A stretch of DNA of 43,519 nucleotides from Acidobacteriaceae bacterium. Lineage in GTDB: Bacteria > Acidobacteriota > Terriglobia > Terriglobales > Acidobacteriaceae. The notes under the pieces are model-generated. The model was not told where the DNA came from. It was given only the letters and a program-made list of their open reading frames with translations, and did not search any database. Made by a program: the position numbers and the translations under genes. The stretch spans positions 1 through 43,519 of the forward strand of contig JARLFX010000063.1 of NCBI GenBank assembly GCA_031296355.1, given 5' to 3'. This document shows positions 16,629 to 25,282 of the stretch, piece after piece (position 1 is the first letter of the stretch; every line of letters starts with the position of its first letter).

Positions 16629-19600
16629 GGGCGGTTATCATAACCTCTTGCGCATCTCTGCGCGAGAGAGAGGGCCCTCTGACACTGCCGCTCACATCCT
16701 TATCCGCTCTCGCTCTTGCCCTGCCGGTCGTCCGCCTGCGCCTGCCAGACCTCGCACTCATCCTCGTCTACCTGGTCGCCATCACCATCTTCGGCTTGCG
16801 CTTTCGCAGCGGAGAACGCAGCCTGAAGTCCTACTTCCTGGGCAGCGGCACCATCCCCTGGTGGGCCATCGCACTCTCCATCGTCTCGGCAGAGACCAGC
16901 ACGCTCACCATCATCAGCGTGCCCGGCGTCGCCTTCGCCGGAGACTTCGGCTTTCTGCAGATCGTCTTCGGCTACATGATCGGCCGCATCGTGGTCTGCG
17001 CCATCTTTTTGCCAAAATACTTTCAGGGCGAACTCTACACCGCCTACCAGCTCATCGAACGCCGCTTCGGCAACGCGCTGCACAAGATCACCGCGCTACT
17101 CTTCCTCATCACCCGCGCAGCGGCAGAGGGCGTCCGCGTCTTCGCCGTCTCCATCGTCGTCGGCATCGCCATCGGCACGCGCGACATTCTCTCCATCGCC
17201 ATCATCACCCTGCTCACGCTCATCTACACCTTCGAAGGCGGCATCGCAGCCGTCATCTGGACAGACGTTGTGCAGATGTTCATCTACGTCGGCGGCACCT
17301 TCGTCGCGCTCTGGACGCTGGGCCACCACGTCGATGGCGGATGGACCGCCATCCACCACATCGCCGGCAGCGCAGGCAAACTCCGCGTGCTCCACTTCGC
17401 CTTCAGCCTCTCGCAGACCTACACCTTCTGGGCCGGAGTGCTCGGCGGCACCTTCCTCACCATGGCCAGCCACGGCACCGACCAGCTCATGGTGCAGCGC
17501 CTGCTCGTCGCGAAAAACCTGCGCGAGTCGCGCCTCGCCCTGCTCTCCAGCGGCGTCGTGATCCTCATGCAGTTCACCCTCTTCCTGCTCATCGGCGCGG
17601 GCTTGTACGTCTACTACCTGCAGCGCCCCGCCACCGTGCCCTTCGCCAGCGCCGACCGAATCTTCCCCACCTTCATCGTGCAGCAGATGCCCGTCGGTGT
17701 CGCCGGTCTGCTCGTCGCTGCTATTCTGGCGGCGGCCATGTCAAACCTCAGCGCAGCGCTCAACTCGCTCTCATCTACTACCGTCTTTGATTTTTATCTC
17801 CGCTGGCGTCCACAGGCGAGCGACGGAGAACGCAGCATGATCTCTCGCGCCTCCACCGTGATGTGGGCGCTCGTGCTCTTCGCCCTCGCGCTGCTCTCGC
17901 GCGGCGGCGGCCACGTGGTGGAGATCGGCCTCTCCATCGCCTCTGTCGCTTATGGCTCGCTGCTCGGCGTCTTCCTGCTCGGCACGCTCACCAAACGCGC
18001 CACCCAGGCGGGCGCCATCGTCGGCATGGTCACGGGCTTTGCGCTGAACATCGCACTCTGGATTCGCCAGACGCACACGCTGGGCATCACCATCCACGCG
18101 CACCACTTCGCCCTGCCGCTCATTGCGTGGACGTGGTACGTCCTCATCGGCGCCATCGTCACCTTCGTGCTCGGCTACATCGCCAGCCTGCTCTTCGGCT
18201 CGTCCGCCCCACGCGCAAAGACCGCCGTCGCGCTTCTGCTTCTACTCGTCGCCACGCAGGCAGCCCGCGCGCAATCCACGCCGGACTTCACTCCCATCGA
18301 CGGCCTTGTGCAGAAAGCCATCGACGCTCACCAGATTCCCGGCGCCGTCGTCGTCATCGGCCACAGCGGCCACATCGTCTTCCACAAGGCCTACGGCAAC
18401 CGCTCGCTGGAGCTCGATCACAAGCCGCACGTCGAACCCATGACCGAAGACACCATCTTCGACATGGCCTCGCTCACCAAATGCCTGGCCACCGCGACCG
18501 CGCTCATGCAGCTCTACGAAGAGCATCGCTTCAGCTTCGACGATCCCGTCGCCAAATACATCCCCGCCTTCGCCGCCAACGGCAAGCAGAGCGTCACCAT
18601 CCGCCAGCTCGCCACGCACTACTCCGGCCTGCCGCCCGATCTCGACCTCAAAGAAAAATGGCTCGGCAAACAGGAAGCCTTCGCCCGCGCCGACGCCTCA
18701 CCGCTGAAGTCCACCCCCGGCACCGTCTTCGTCTACAGCGACATCAATTACGTCGTCCTGCAGCAGCTCATCGAAACCCTGACCGGCACCACGCTCGACG
18801 CCTACGCGCTCACGCACATCTATCAGCCGCTCGGCATGGCGCACACTCGCTTCCTGCCGCCCATCGCGTGGATACCTAACATCGCGCCCACGCAGTACGA
18901 CGATGACGGCACCATGCTCCGCGGCGTAGTGCACGACCCCACCGCCCGCCGCATGGGCGGAGTCGCCGGCGATGCCGGGTTATTCTCCACCGCAGCGGAC
19001 ATTTCCATCTACGCGCAGGCGTTGCTGGATAAGAGGCTTAACGATATTGGGAATTTCCCATTGAGTCGCATATCCCTTATAGAAATGACTCTTCCGGCAC
19101 AACTAGATCCGCGAGCTGATAATCTGCGCGGAATTGGTTGGGACATTCACGGTTCGTTCTCATCGCCGCGGGGTAAGCTCTTTGCAGAATTTCAATCATT
19201 CGGCCATACAGGATTTACGGGTACATCGCTGTGGATAGATCCAAATACCGACAGCTATTTAGTGATCCTAACCAACCGTGTCCATCCTAATGGCGGTCCG
19301 AGCATTAACGAATTCAGAAGCAAGATTGCTACCGTCGCAGCCGAGGCTCTTGGAATTACTCTGGACGTTTGCCCGGCCTATACCGTTTGTGATCGCGTCA
19401 CCGTTAGCAGTGATAGTGGACAGATGCAGGCAGTGGCACCGGCTACATCGTCAGAACATGGAGCCAATATTCTCACCGGCATCGATGCTCTCGAATCCAC
19501 CCACTTCGCCCAACTGCAAGCACTCGCCGCAAAGCACACCGGCAACCTCCGCCTCGGCCTCCTCACCAACCAGACCGGCCTCGACGTCCATGGCCGCCGC

Positions 19601-20647
19601 ACTATCGACATCCTCAACACCGATCTCCCAAAATTCATCCCCGGCGCAAAACTCATCACGCTTTTCTCCCCCGAGCACGGCATCTCTGGCGCAGTTGACA
19701 CCACGGACATCACTAACTCCACCGACAAAGCCACAGGCCTCCCCGTCGTCTCGCTCTACGGCGCAAAGGACGAGCAGCGCCGCCCCTCCATCGACGCGCT
19801 GCGCAAGCTTGACGCCGTCGTCATCGACCTGCAGGACGCGGGCGTGCGCTTCTACACCTACGAGACCGTCACCGGATACTTCCTCGAAGCCGCCGCCAAA
19901 GCCGGCATAGAAATCATCCTCCTCGACCGCCCCAACCTCATCAACGGCGTCGCCGTGCAGGGCCCCGTCTCCGACGCAGGCAGCGAAAGCTACATCAACT
20001 ACATGCCGCTACCCGTCCGCCACGGACTCACCCTCGGCGAGCTCGCGCAATACATCAACGGCGAAAAGCATCTCGGCGCAAAACTCACCGTCATTCCCAT
20101 GCAGGGCTGGCAGCGCGCGGAGTGGTTCGACGAAACATCGCTGCCCTGGACGAACCCATCGCCCAACCTGCGCAACATCACCGCCGCCGCGCTCTATCCC
20201 GGCGTGGCCTTCTTCGATGCCGCCAACGTCTCCGTTGGCCGCGGCACCTCTGCCCCCTTCGAGCAGATCGGCGCTCCGTGGATCGACGGCGCACAGCTCG
20301 CCATCTACCTGAACGCGCGCAAAATTCCCGGCGTCAGCTTTGAGCCAACCATCTTTACCGCAACCAAACCCTACCTCTGCACCGCTACTTGCCATGGCGT
20401 CCACATCACGCTCACGGATCGCAACGCGCTCGACGCACCCGAGCTCGGCATTGAGCTGATCTCCGCACTGCATCATCTCTATCCAGATAAATTCCTGCTG
20501 GAGAAGACCGCGCCTCTCATCGTGAACGCGGCCACACTCGAAGCTCTTCGCCGTGGCGACGACCCGCGCGCCATCGCGCACGCATGGCAGCCCGCGCTGC
20601 ACGCCTTCCAGCAGCGCGCACTCCCCTACCGCATCTACGCGCATTAA
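16610..20647 (+). CDS. Sodium:solute symporter / AmiE-like serine hydrolase / NamZ exo-muramidase fusion
   Basis: One uninterrupted frame of up to 1345 residues. Residues about 44-530 are an SSS-family symporter with a dozen or so helices (AETSTLTIISVPG, GTDQLMVQRLL and AAMSNLSAALNSLSS motifs). Residues 536-554 form a signal-peptide-like segment ending ARA before QS. Residues about 560-905 are a beta-lactamase-fold serine hydrolase with S621-L-T-K624, Y709-S-D and H866-T-G, related to AmiE (YbbE). Residues about 950-1345 are DUF1343/NamZ (GH171), with SPEHG (E1022, H1023), VVIDLQDAGVRFYTYE, and VSVGRGTSAPFEQ. Expected role: hydrolyse muropeptides in the periplasm (amidase, then exo-N-acetylmuramidase) and import the product with sodium. 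GTG 16610 is the only early in-frame start but overlaps the divergent kinase gene by 19 nt, so the true start is uncertain. Confidence 0.9.
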   Translation: MQENNPWAVIITSCASLREREGPLTLPLTSLSALALALPVVRLRLPDLALILVYLVAITIFGLRFRSGERSLKSYFLGSGTIPWWAIALSIVSAETSTLTIISVPGVAFAGDFGFLQIVFGYMIGRIVVCAIFLPKYFQGELYTAYQLIERRFGNALHKITALLFLITRAAAEGVRVFAVSIVVGIAIGTRDILSIAIITLLTLIYTFEGGIAAVIWTDVVQMFIYVGGTFVALWTLGHHVDGGWTAIHHIAGSAGKLRVLHFAFSLSQTYTFWAGVLGGTFLTMASHGTDQLMVQRLLVAKNLRESRLALLSSGVVILMQFTLFLLIGAGLYVYYLQRPATVPFASADRIFPTFIVQQMPVGVAGLLVAAILAAAMSNLSAALNSLSSTTVFDFYLRWRPQASDGERSMISRASTVMWALVLFALALLSRGGGHVVEIGLSIASVAYGSLLGVFLLGTLTKRATQAGAIVGMVTGFALNIALWIRQTHTLGITIHAHHFALPLIAWTWYVLIGAIVTFVLGYIASLLFGSSAPRAKTAVALLLLLVATQAARAQSTPDFTPIDGLVQKAIDAHQIPGAVVVIGHSGHIVFHKAYGNRSLELDHKPHVEPMTEDTIFDMASLTKCLATATALMQLYEEHRFSFDDPVAKYIPAFAANGKQSVTIRQLATHYSGLPPDLDLKEKWLGKQEAFARADASPLKSTPGTVFVYSDINYVVLQQLIETLTGTTLDAYALTHIYQPLGMAHTRFLPPIAWIPNIAPTQYDDDGTMLRGVVHDPTARRMGGVAGDAGLFSTAADISIYAQALLDKRLNDIGNFPLSRISLIEMTLPAQLDPRADNLRGIGWDIHGSFSSPRGKLFAEFQSFGHTGFTGTSLWIDPNTDSYLVILTNRVHPNGGPSINEFRSKIATVAAEALGITLDVCPAYTVCDRVTVSSDSGQMQAVAPATSSEHGANILTGIDALESTHFAQLQALAAKHTGNLRLGLLTNQTGLDVHGRRTIDILNTDLPKFIPGAKLITLFSPEHGISGAVDTTDITNSTDKATGLPVVSLYGAKDEQRRPSIDALRKLDAVVIDLQDAGVRFYTYETVTGYFLEAAAKAGIEIILLDRPNLINGVAVQGPVSDAGSESYINYMPLPVRHGLTLGELAQYINGEKHLGAKLTVIPMQGWQRAEWFDETSLPWTNPSPNLRNITAAALYPGVAFFDAANVSVGRGTSAPFEQIGAPWIDGAQLAIYLNARKIPGVSFEPTIFTATKPYLCTATCHGVHITLTDRNALDAPELGIELISALHHLYPDKFLLEKTAPLIVNAATLEALRRGDDPRAIAHAWQPALHAFQQRALPYRIYAH

Positions 20648-20651
20648 AGCC

Positions 20652-20687
20652 GCAACGCCCTCTGCGCAGTTTCGCAAAGGGCGTTGC
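20652..20687. terminator. Terminator between convergent genes
   Basis: A 10-bp perfect stem (GCAACGCCCT at 20652-20661 and AGGGCGTTGC at 20678-20687) followed by TCTCTT on the plus strand. It lies between the fusion gene and yeiH and probably stops both transcripts. Confidence 0.75.
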
Positions 20688-20706
20688 TCTCTTGCAATCC
20701 AGTTTG

Positions 20707-21792
20707 TTACAGCGTGAAGATACGGTCTGCGCCGAAGACAAGCCCCAGCGTGATGGCTGCGATCAGCACTTCGCCCAGCGCGCCCACGATCAGCGGCCTG
20801 CTTCCCTGCCTGGTCAGCTCGCGAAGGTTCGTCCGCAACCCAACGCCCGCAAACGTCAGCAGAAACGCCCAGCGCGAAAGATTGCCGAGCACAGCCACCT
20901 GCGGCTTGGCGAAGAATGCAGTCGAGGCAAGCGCGGAGACCAGCAGAAATCCAAGCACAAACTTGGGAAACTTCTGCCACAGGAACTTCGCCTTGTTCTC
21001 GACTACCTTCGCCTGCCCCTTCGATGCCCAGTAGATTGCGTAGCCAAGCACGATGAAGCCGATGAACGCGTTGCGCGTTCCCTTCGCCAGCACTGCCAGC
21101 TTGCCCGCCGCATCGGAATAGAGCGCGCCCGCCGCGGTTGCCTCCGCCGTGTTGTCAATGCCCAGCCCGGCCCACAATCCATACGCATGATCGCTCAGAT
21201 GGATCGCATGGCCGATCAACGGGAAGATGAAGAGCGACACCGCGCCCACTGCGAGGATCGCCGCAATCGCGTACGATGAATCTTCTTCATCCGCATCAAT
21301 CGCGCCCTGCGTCGCAATAATCGCCGAAACGCCGCAGATGGAAGAGCCCACCGCCAGCAACGTCGCCAGCTTCGGCTTCAGGTTGAAGATGCGTCCCAGC
21401 AGCGTCATCAGCGAGAGCGCCAGCGCCAGCTCAAGCAGCACCAGCAGCAAGCTGATGCCGCCAAGATGCCGGATGTCGCCGAGCAGAAAACGAGCGCCCA
21501 GCAGCACGATGCCCACCTTGAGCCAGAAGTCGTACGTCGCCACGCCTGCGCGAAACAGCCGCGGCACGCCAATCGTATTGGCAATGAGCAGGCCGATCAG
21601 AATCGCCCACAACACGTATTCAATATTCGGCAACGTCAGATGGTGCGCCTTGCCGTAGCGGCCAATGAACTGCTCAATGAACTTGCCGGCGTAGCCGACA
21701 ACGGCGAGCAGCAGTATGCCGGGTGTGGTTTGCAAGAGCTTCTTGATTGCGCTCTCGCCAGATGTTTGCGTCACTACAGCGTTCGTAGCCAT
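20707..21792 (-). CDS. YeiH family putative sulfate exporter
   Basis: A 361-residue integral membrane protein with about ten hydrophobic helices. The family signatures are seen in GIVLLGARFLLGDI, AVGSSICGVSAIIAT and FAGVGLRTNL. Members are annotated as putative sulfate or sulfonate-related exporters (UPF0324/YeiH); the transported ion is not firmly established. AAGGAG lies eight bases before the ATG. It is the last gene of the sulfite-reductase/siroheme operon, which supports a role in sulfur-oxyanion handling. Confidence 0.88.
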   Translation of the reverse strand: MATNAVVTQTSGESAIKKLLQTTPGILLLAVVGYAGKFIEQFIGRYGKAHHLTLPNIEYVLWAILIGLLIANTIGVPRLFRAGVATYDFWLKVGIVLLGARFLLGDIRHLGGISLLLVLLELALALSLMTLLGRIFNLKPKLATLLAVGSSICGVSAIIATQGAIDADEEDSSYAIAAILAVGAVSLFIFPLIGHAIHLSDHAYGLWAGLGIDNTAEATAAGALYSDAAGKLAVLAKGTRNAFIGFIVLGYAIYWASKGQAKVVENKAKFLWQKFPKFVLGFLLVSALASTAFFAKPQVAVLGNLSRWAFLLTFAGVGLRTNLRELTRQGSRPLIVGALGEVLIAAITLGLVFGADRIFTL

Positions 21793-21857
21793 GGCCTATC
21801 TCCTTAGGATGTCTTGCGTGCTTTTCGTAGGGGTGGTATTGACGAGCGGGCGCGTGC

Positions 21858-21986
21858 CTACCAGGCCACTTTGCTGATCACGCCAAGGCGCACCAGAAGG
21901 GCCAGCAACAACGCCAGCGTCACCGCCCACGCATCCAGAGAGATGGTGGTAAACCAGTTTTTCTTTGTCGAAATTTCTGCGCTCAT
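21858..21986 (-). CDS. 42-residue single-pass membrane peptide
   Basis: A small gene between the SUMT gene and yeiH. The start ATG (21984-21986) has AAGGAGA nine bases upstream, as good a ribosome site as that of yeiH. The product begins MSAEISTKKNWFTTISLDAW, has one hydrophobic helix (about residues 18-34, AVTLALLLALLVRLGVI) and ends VAW. A positively charged N-terminal segment followed by one helix suggests an inner-membrane peptide. Its place directly before yeiH suggests a partner or regulator of that transporter; this is inference. I recognise no family. Confidence 0.72.
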   Translation of the reverse strand: MSAEISTKKNWFTTISLDAWAVTLALLLALLVRLGVISKVAW

Positions 21987-22007
21987 TGCGATTCGTCTCC
22001 TTGGGTG

Positions 22008-22037
22008 GAAGCGAAGCGCACGCATTGCGCACGCTTC
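22008..22037. other. Intercistronic hairpin
   Basis: An imperfect palindrome: GAAGCG pairs with CGCTTC outside, and GCGCA pairs with TGCGC inside. It sits between the SUMT stop codon and the ribosome site of the 42-residue peptide gene. There is no T-run, so it is more likely an mRNA-processing or stability element than a terminator. Confidence 0.5.
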
Positions 22038-22039
22038 AC

Positions 22040-22873
22040 TTATTGCTGGAGAGCGAAGCCGATTTCCTTTTCAAATTCCTTGACCGTCTCGTGGAAGACC
22101 GTTCCCGTTATCTCCTGCTGCTCAAGCACGCTGGTCAAAGCGCGGCCAATCATCAGGATTACGGGAGCTGGACCTGGTTCCAGAGTCGCCAGGTTTTGAA
22201 GCGTTGTCGCCTTCACCTGCTGCTCGGGGCAAGCTGCGTGTGAGATACAACAACAAGGCATATCCACCGCGAAGCCGTGGCGCGCAAGCTCCGCCGCAAG
22301 TGAAGAAAAATCCCGTCCCGGCATGTAGATCAGCAGCGTCGCATCCTGCGGCGGCGCCTCGGCAAAGATCGGCGCCTGCTGGTCCTTGCCCGCTGCATGA
22401 TATCCGCTCGCAAAGATCAGCTTCGATGCATGCCGCCGGTCCGTGAGTGAAACACCGATGCTGGCCGCAGCCGCAGCCGCAGCCGTCACACCCGGAACTA
22501 CCTCAAACTCTATCCCTGCCTCGCGCAGCGCCTGCAGCTCTTCGCCCGCGCGCCCAAAGATCAGCGGGTCGCCAGACTTCAGCCGCACCACGCTCAACTC
22601 GCGCCGCGCCGCATCGATCATCAGCGCATGAATCTCCGCCTGCGTCACCTTCGCCTGCCCGCAGCGTTTGCCCACGCTACTCAGCAGCGCCAGCGGATTC
22701 ACTGCCGCCAGCAACTGCTGCGGCACCAGGTCATCGTGCAGCACCACGTCCGCCGTTGCCAGCAGCCTCGCCGCCTTCAGCGTCAGCAGCTCCGGATCGC
22801 CCGGCCCAGCGCCGACCAGGTACACCACGCCTTTACGCGCTGCGGTCTGCGGAACTCCACGCACTCTGCTCAT
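22040..22873 (-). CDS. cobA: Uroporphyrinogen-III C-methyltransferase (SUMT)
   Basis: About 277 residues of the tetrapyrrole methylase family: VYLVGAGPGDPELLTLKA at the N-terminus, DVVLHDDLV, RLKSGDPLIFGRAGEE, VVPGVTAAAAAA, SLTDRRHA and the C-terminal VILMIGRAL. It methylates uroporphyrinogen III at C2 and C7 with SAM to give precorrin-2, feeding siroheme synthesis. The frame runs upstream to 22954, but ATG 22873 forms an ATGA overlap with the stop of the preceding gene, so this start is chosen. It serves the siroheme needed by the sulfite reductase encoded upstream. Confidence 0.94.
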   Translation of the reverse strand: MSRVRGVPQTAARKGVVYLVGAGPGDPELLTLKAARLLATADVVLHDDLVPQQLLAAVNPLALLSSVGKRCGQAKVTQAEIHALMIDAARRELSVVRLKSGDPLIFGRAGEELQALREAGIEFEVVPGVTAAAAAAASIGVSLTDRRHASKLIFASGYHAAGKDQQAPIFAEAPPQDATLLIYMPGRDFSSLAAELARHGFAVDMPCCCISHAACPEQQVKATTLQNLATLEPGPAPVILMIGRALTSVLEQQEITGTVFHETVKEFEKEIGFALQQ

Positions 22874-23514
22874 CGCGCGGCCTCCACTTTTGCACGAACT
22901 TCCGCCGCATGCTCGCGCGCGATCTTCCGCGACGGGCAAAACTCCGCATCGCACACGCTGCGCTCAGCCAGATTGTGCAGCAGCAGCTTGCGCTCTTCGC
23001 TCTGCGGCTCGGCGGCAATCACCTCGCGCCGCAGCCGCCCCAGCTCCATCAGCCACTCACCGCCATCCGCAGGCAGCGCCGCATTGATCTCTTTCCGCAG
23101 ACGCATCGCCAGCGCCGGACTCTCACCCGCCGTCGAAATTGCGATCTGCAGATCGCCGCGCTTCACCACCGAGGGAAAATAAAAATCGCAGAATGGTGGA
23201 TCATCCACCGCGTTGCACAAAATCTCTTTGTCGCGCGCCTCTGCAAACACCGCACGATTCACCTCCGGCGTCGCCGTTCCCGCCACTGCCAGGAACGCTC
23301 CATCCAGATCGCTTTCACGGTATTCGCGCTGCTCCCACACAATCTCTCCTGCAGCCGCCAGCTCCGCCACAGCGGGCAGAGCCTCCGGCGCAATCACCGT
23401 CACGCGAGCCTCCGCATCCAGCAGGCTGCGGATCTTCGATTCGGCGATGTTGCCCGCACCGACCACAACGCATGGTCGGCCCGCGAGCTTCAGGAAGATG
23501 GGAAAGAGACTCAT
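22870..23514 (-). CDS. Precorrin-2 dehydrogenase / sirohydrochlorin ferrochelatase
   Basis: A 214-residue protein matching the N-terminal half of CysG (Met8p-like): FPIFLKLAGRPCVVVGAGNIAESKIRSLL holds the NAD-binding loop, then ATPEVNRAVFAEA, NAVDDPPFCDFYFP (with the catalytic Asp region) and STAGESPALAMRLRKEI. It oxidises precorrin-2 to sirohydrochlorin and inserts iron to form siroheme. It starts six bases after the sulfite reductase stop and overlaps the SUMT gene by ATGA. Together the two split genes do the work of a fused CysG. Confidence 0.92.
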   Translation of the reverse strand: MSLFPIFLKLAGRPCVVVGAGNIAESKIRSLLDAEARVTVIAPEALPAVAELAAAGEIVWEQREYRESDLDGAFLAVAGTATPEVNRAVFAEARDKEILCNAVDDPPFCDFYFPSVVKRGDLQIAISTAGESPALAMRLRKEINAALPADGGEWLMELGRLRREVIAAEPQSEERKLLLHNLAERSVCDAEFCPSRKIAREHAAEVRAKVEAAR

Positions 23515-23520
23515 TCGTTT

Positions 23521-25251
23521 TTAATTCACTCCAGCCGGCGGACGTCCCGTCGGCTTATCGTGCTCAATCGCTGCCACCGTCTCACCAGCTATCAGCGTGC
23601 GCAGTTCATCGTCCGTCTTGCGCCGGAAATAGCTGCGCAGGTTCTCGCCTTCGCCGCGCTGCTGCAGATAGCCGCCCAGCAGCCGTTCAATCGCCTGCGG
23701 AACATCTTCGACCAGCGCGCGATATCCAATCTGCCGCGCAATGCCCGCATGCTGCCCCAGCGCGCCGCCCACCGCAAAGTAATACGCATCCTTCATCACG
23801 CCATCGTGCTTGATCTTCTTGCCTTCCAGCCCAATGTCGGCAATCCACGACTGGCCGCAGCTGTTCGGGCATCCAGTCACATTGATGCGCAGCTGCTGAT
23901 CAAATCCGGGCATGCGCCCTTCCATCTCTTCCACCAGCCACTTGGCAAACCCCTTGGTCTCAGTGATCGCCAGCTTGCAGAACTCTGTACCCGTGCATGC
24001 CACCGTGCCGCGAAAGAAGTTCGTTCCCTCCACTTCAATGCCGATCTTCTTCAGCACTGCCGCCAGCTCCTGCGTCTTCGCATTGGGCACGTTGATGATC
24101 ACGAAGTTCTGCATCACCGTGCAGCGAATCTCGCCCGAACCATACTTCTCCGCCAGGTCAGCCACCGCATGTAGCTGATCCGCGCTCATGCGGCCGCGCA
24201 GCACCGATGCGCCCACATAGCTCAGCCCGTCCTGCTTCTGCGGGTGAATGCCGGCGTGGTCGCGATACACATCGTCCGGCACCGTCTCCGCCGCCGCCGG
24301 GTCCAGCTTGTAGCCCAGCTTCGCTTCCAGCGCGGCCAGAAACGTCTCTGCCGTCCAGCCCTGCTTCAGGAAGAGATACTTCATGCGCGCCTGGGTACGG
24401 CTCTCGCGCAGCGCCATCTGCTCGCGGAAGATGTCCGCCACGGCATACACTACCGCCTCCGCCTGCTGCTGGCGCACAAAGCAATCCAGCCGCACCGCGA
24501 TATGCGGCTCGCGCGAAAGCCCGCCGCCAACGCGCAGCGAATAGCCCACCTCCTGCGCGCCATTCACCTCGCGCACTGCGGGCGTCAAACCAATGTCGTT
24601 GATCTCGGGATAACAATCCCACGTCGTCGAACCTGTAATCGCAATTTTGAACTTACGCGGCAGGTTGAAGTACGCCGGATTCGCCGTCAGATAGTGCGCC
24701 ACCTTCAGCGCCAGCGGCGAAGCATCGAGAATCTCGCCCTTCTCTACACCAGCCAGCGGCGAGCCGGTCACATTGCGCACCACGTCGCCGCATGCGCCCT
24801 TGGGGCTCAGCCCCAGCTTCTCCAGCGTGTCCACCACCACCGGCAGCGATTCAATCGTCAGCCAGTGCATCTGGATATTCTGCCGCGTCGTAATGTCTGC
24901 CACCCCGCGCGCATGCTGCCCCACAATATCCGCAATACCGCGCAGCTGGTGCGACTTCACAATGCCGTTGGGAATACCAATGCGCATCATAAAGTATTCC
25001 GTTGCCTTGCCTTCGCCGCCCACGCCGCCCACGGCGCCTACGCCGTCGCCCTGCGTGTAGATGCCCCACCACTTGAAGTAGAATCCCGCCCACTCCGGCA
25101 GCACGCTCTCGATACCCTGCCGCGCAAACTCACGGACCTCCTGCCACGCCTCCCACGGGTTCTTTTCCAGTTTCAGACGCTCAGACTTCTGCGCCTTGGT
25201 TTCTTTCGTGGGCTTGGCCGGGGTTGCAGGTGTCGTATCGATACTGCTCAT
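23521..25251 (-). CDS. Siroheme-dependent ferredoxin sulfite (or nitrite) reductase
   Basis: About 576 residues with the two-fold repeated NiR/SiR architecture. The first ferredoxin-like half carries FMMRIGIPNG and TTRQNIQMHW; the second ends with the [4Fe-4S]-siroheme ligands, seen as ACTGTEFCKLAITETK and GCPNSCGQ (CX5C and CX3C). The enzyme reduces sulfite to sulfide with ferredoxin; ferredoxin nitrite reductases share the fold, so the substrate is not certain, but the neighbouring YeiH exporter and a cysteine-rich leader favour sulfite. The frame reaches 25293, but ATG 25251 has AAAGGAA upstream and lies beyond the leader terminator, so it is preferred. The N-terminal 25 residues are a Thr/Pro/Lys-rich extension. 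Confidence 0.92.
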   Translation of the reverse strand: MSSIDTTPATPAKPTKETKAQKSERLKLEKNPWEAWQEVREFARQGIESVLPEWAGFYFKWWGIYTQGDGVGAVGGVGGEGKATEYFMMRIGIPNGIVKSHQLRGIADIVGQHARGVADITTRQNIQMHWLTIESLPVVVDTLEKLGLSPKGACGDVVRNVTGSPLAGVEKGEILDASPLALKVAHYLTANPAYFNLPRKFKIAITGSTTWDCYPEINDIGLTPAVREVNGAQEVGYSLRVGGGLSREPHIAVRLDCFVRQQQAEAVVYAVADIFREQMALRESRTQARMKYLFLKQGWTAETFLAALEAKLGYKLDPAAAETVPDDVYRDHAGIHPQKQDGLSYVGASVLRGRMSADQLHAVADLAEKYGSGEIRCTVMQNFVIINVPNAKTQELAAVLKKIGIEVEGTNFFRGTVACTGTEFCKLAITETKGFAKWLVEEMEGRMPGFDQQLRINVTGCPNSCGQSWIADIGLEGKKIKHDGVMKDAYYFAVGGALGQHAGIARQIGYRALVEDVPQAIERLLGGYLQQRGEGENLRSYFRRKTDDELRTLIAGETVAAIEHDKPTGRPPAGVN

Positions 25252-25282
25252 GAGGGAAGTTCCTTTATTGGTATGCGTAATT

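Noticed and set aside
17863..18879. Long Arg/His/Pro-rich open frame inside the symporter fusion
   Set aside because: A frame shadow: composition-driven Arg/His repeats, no ribosome site, lies wholly within a well-supported gene.
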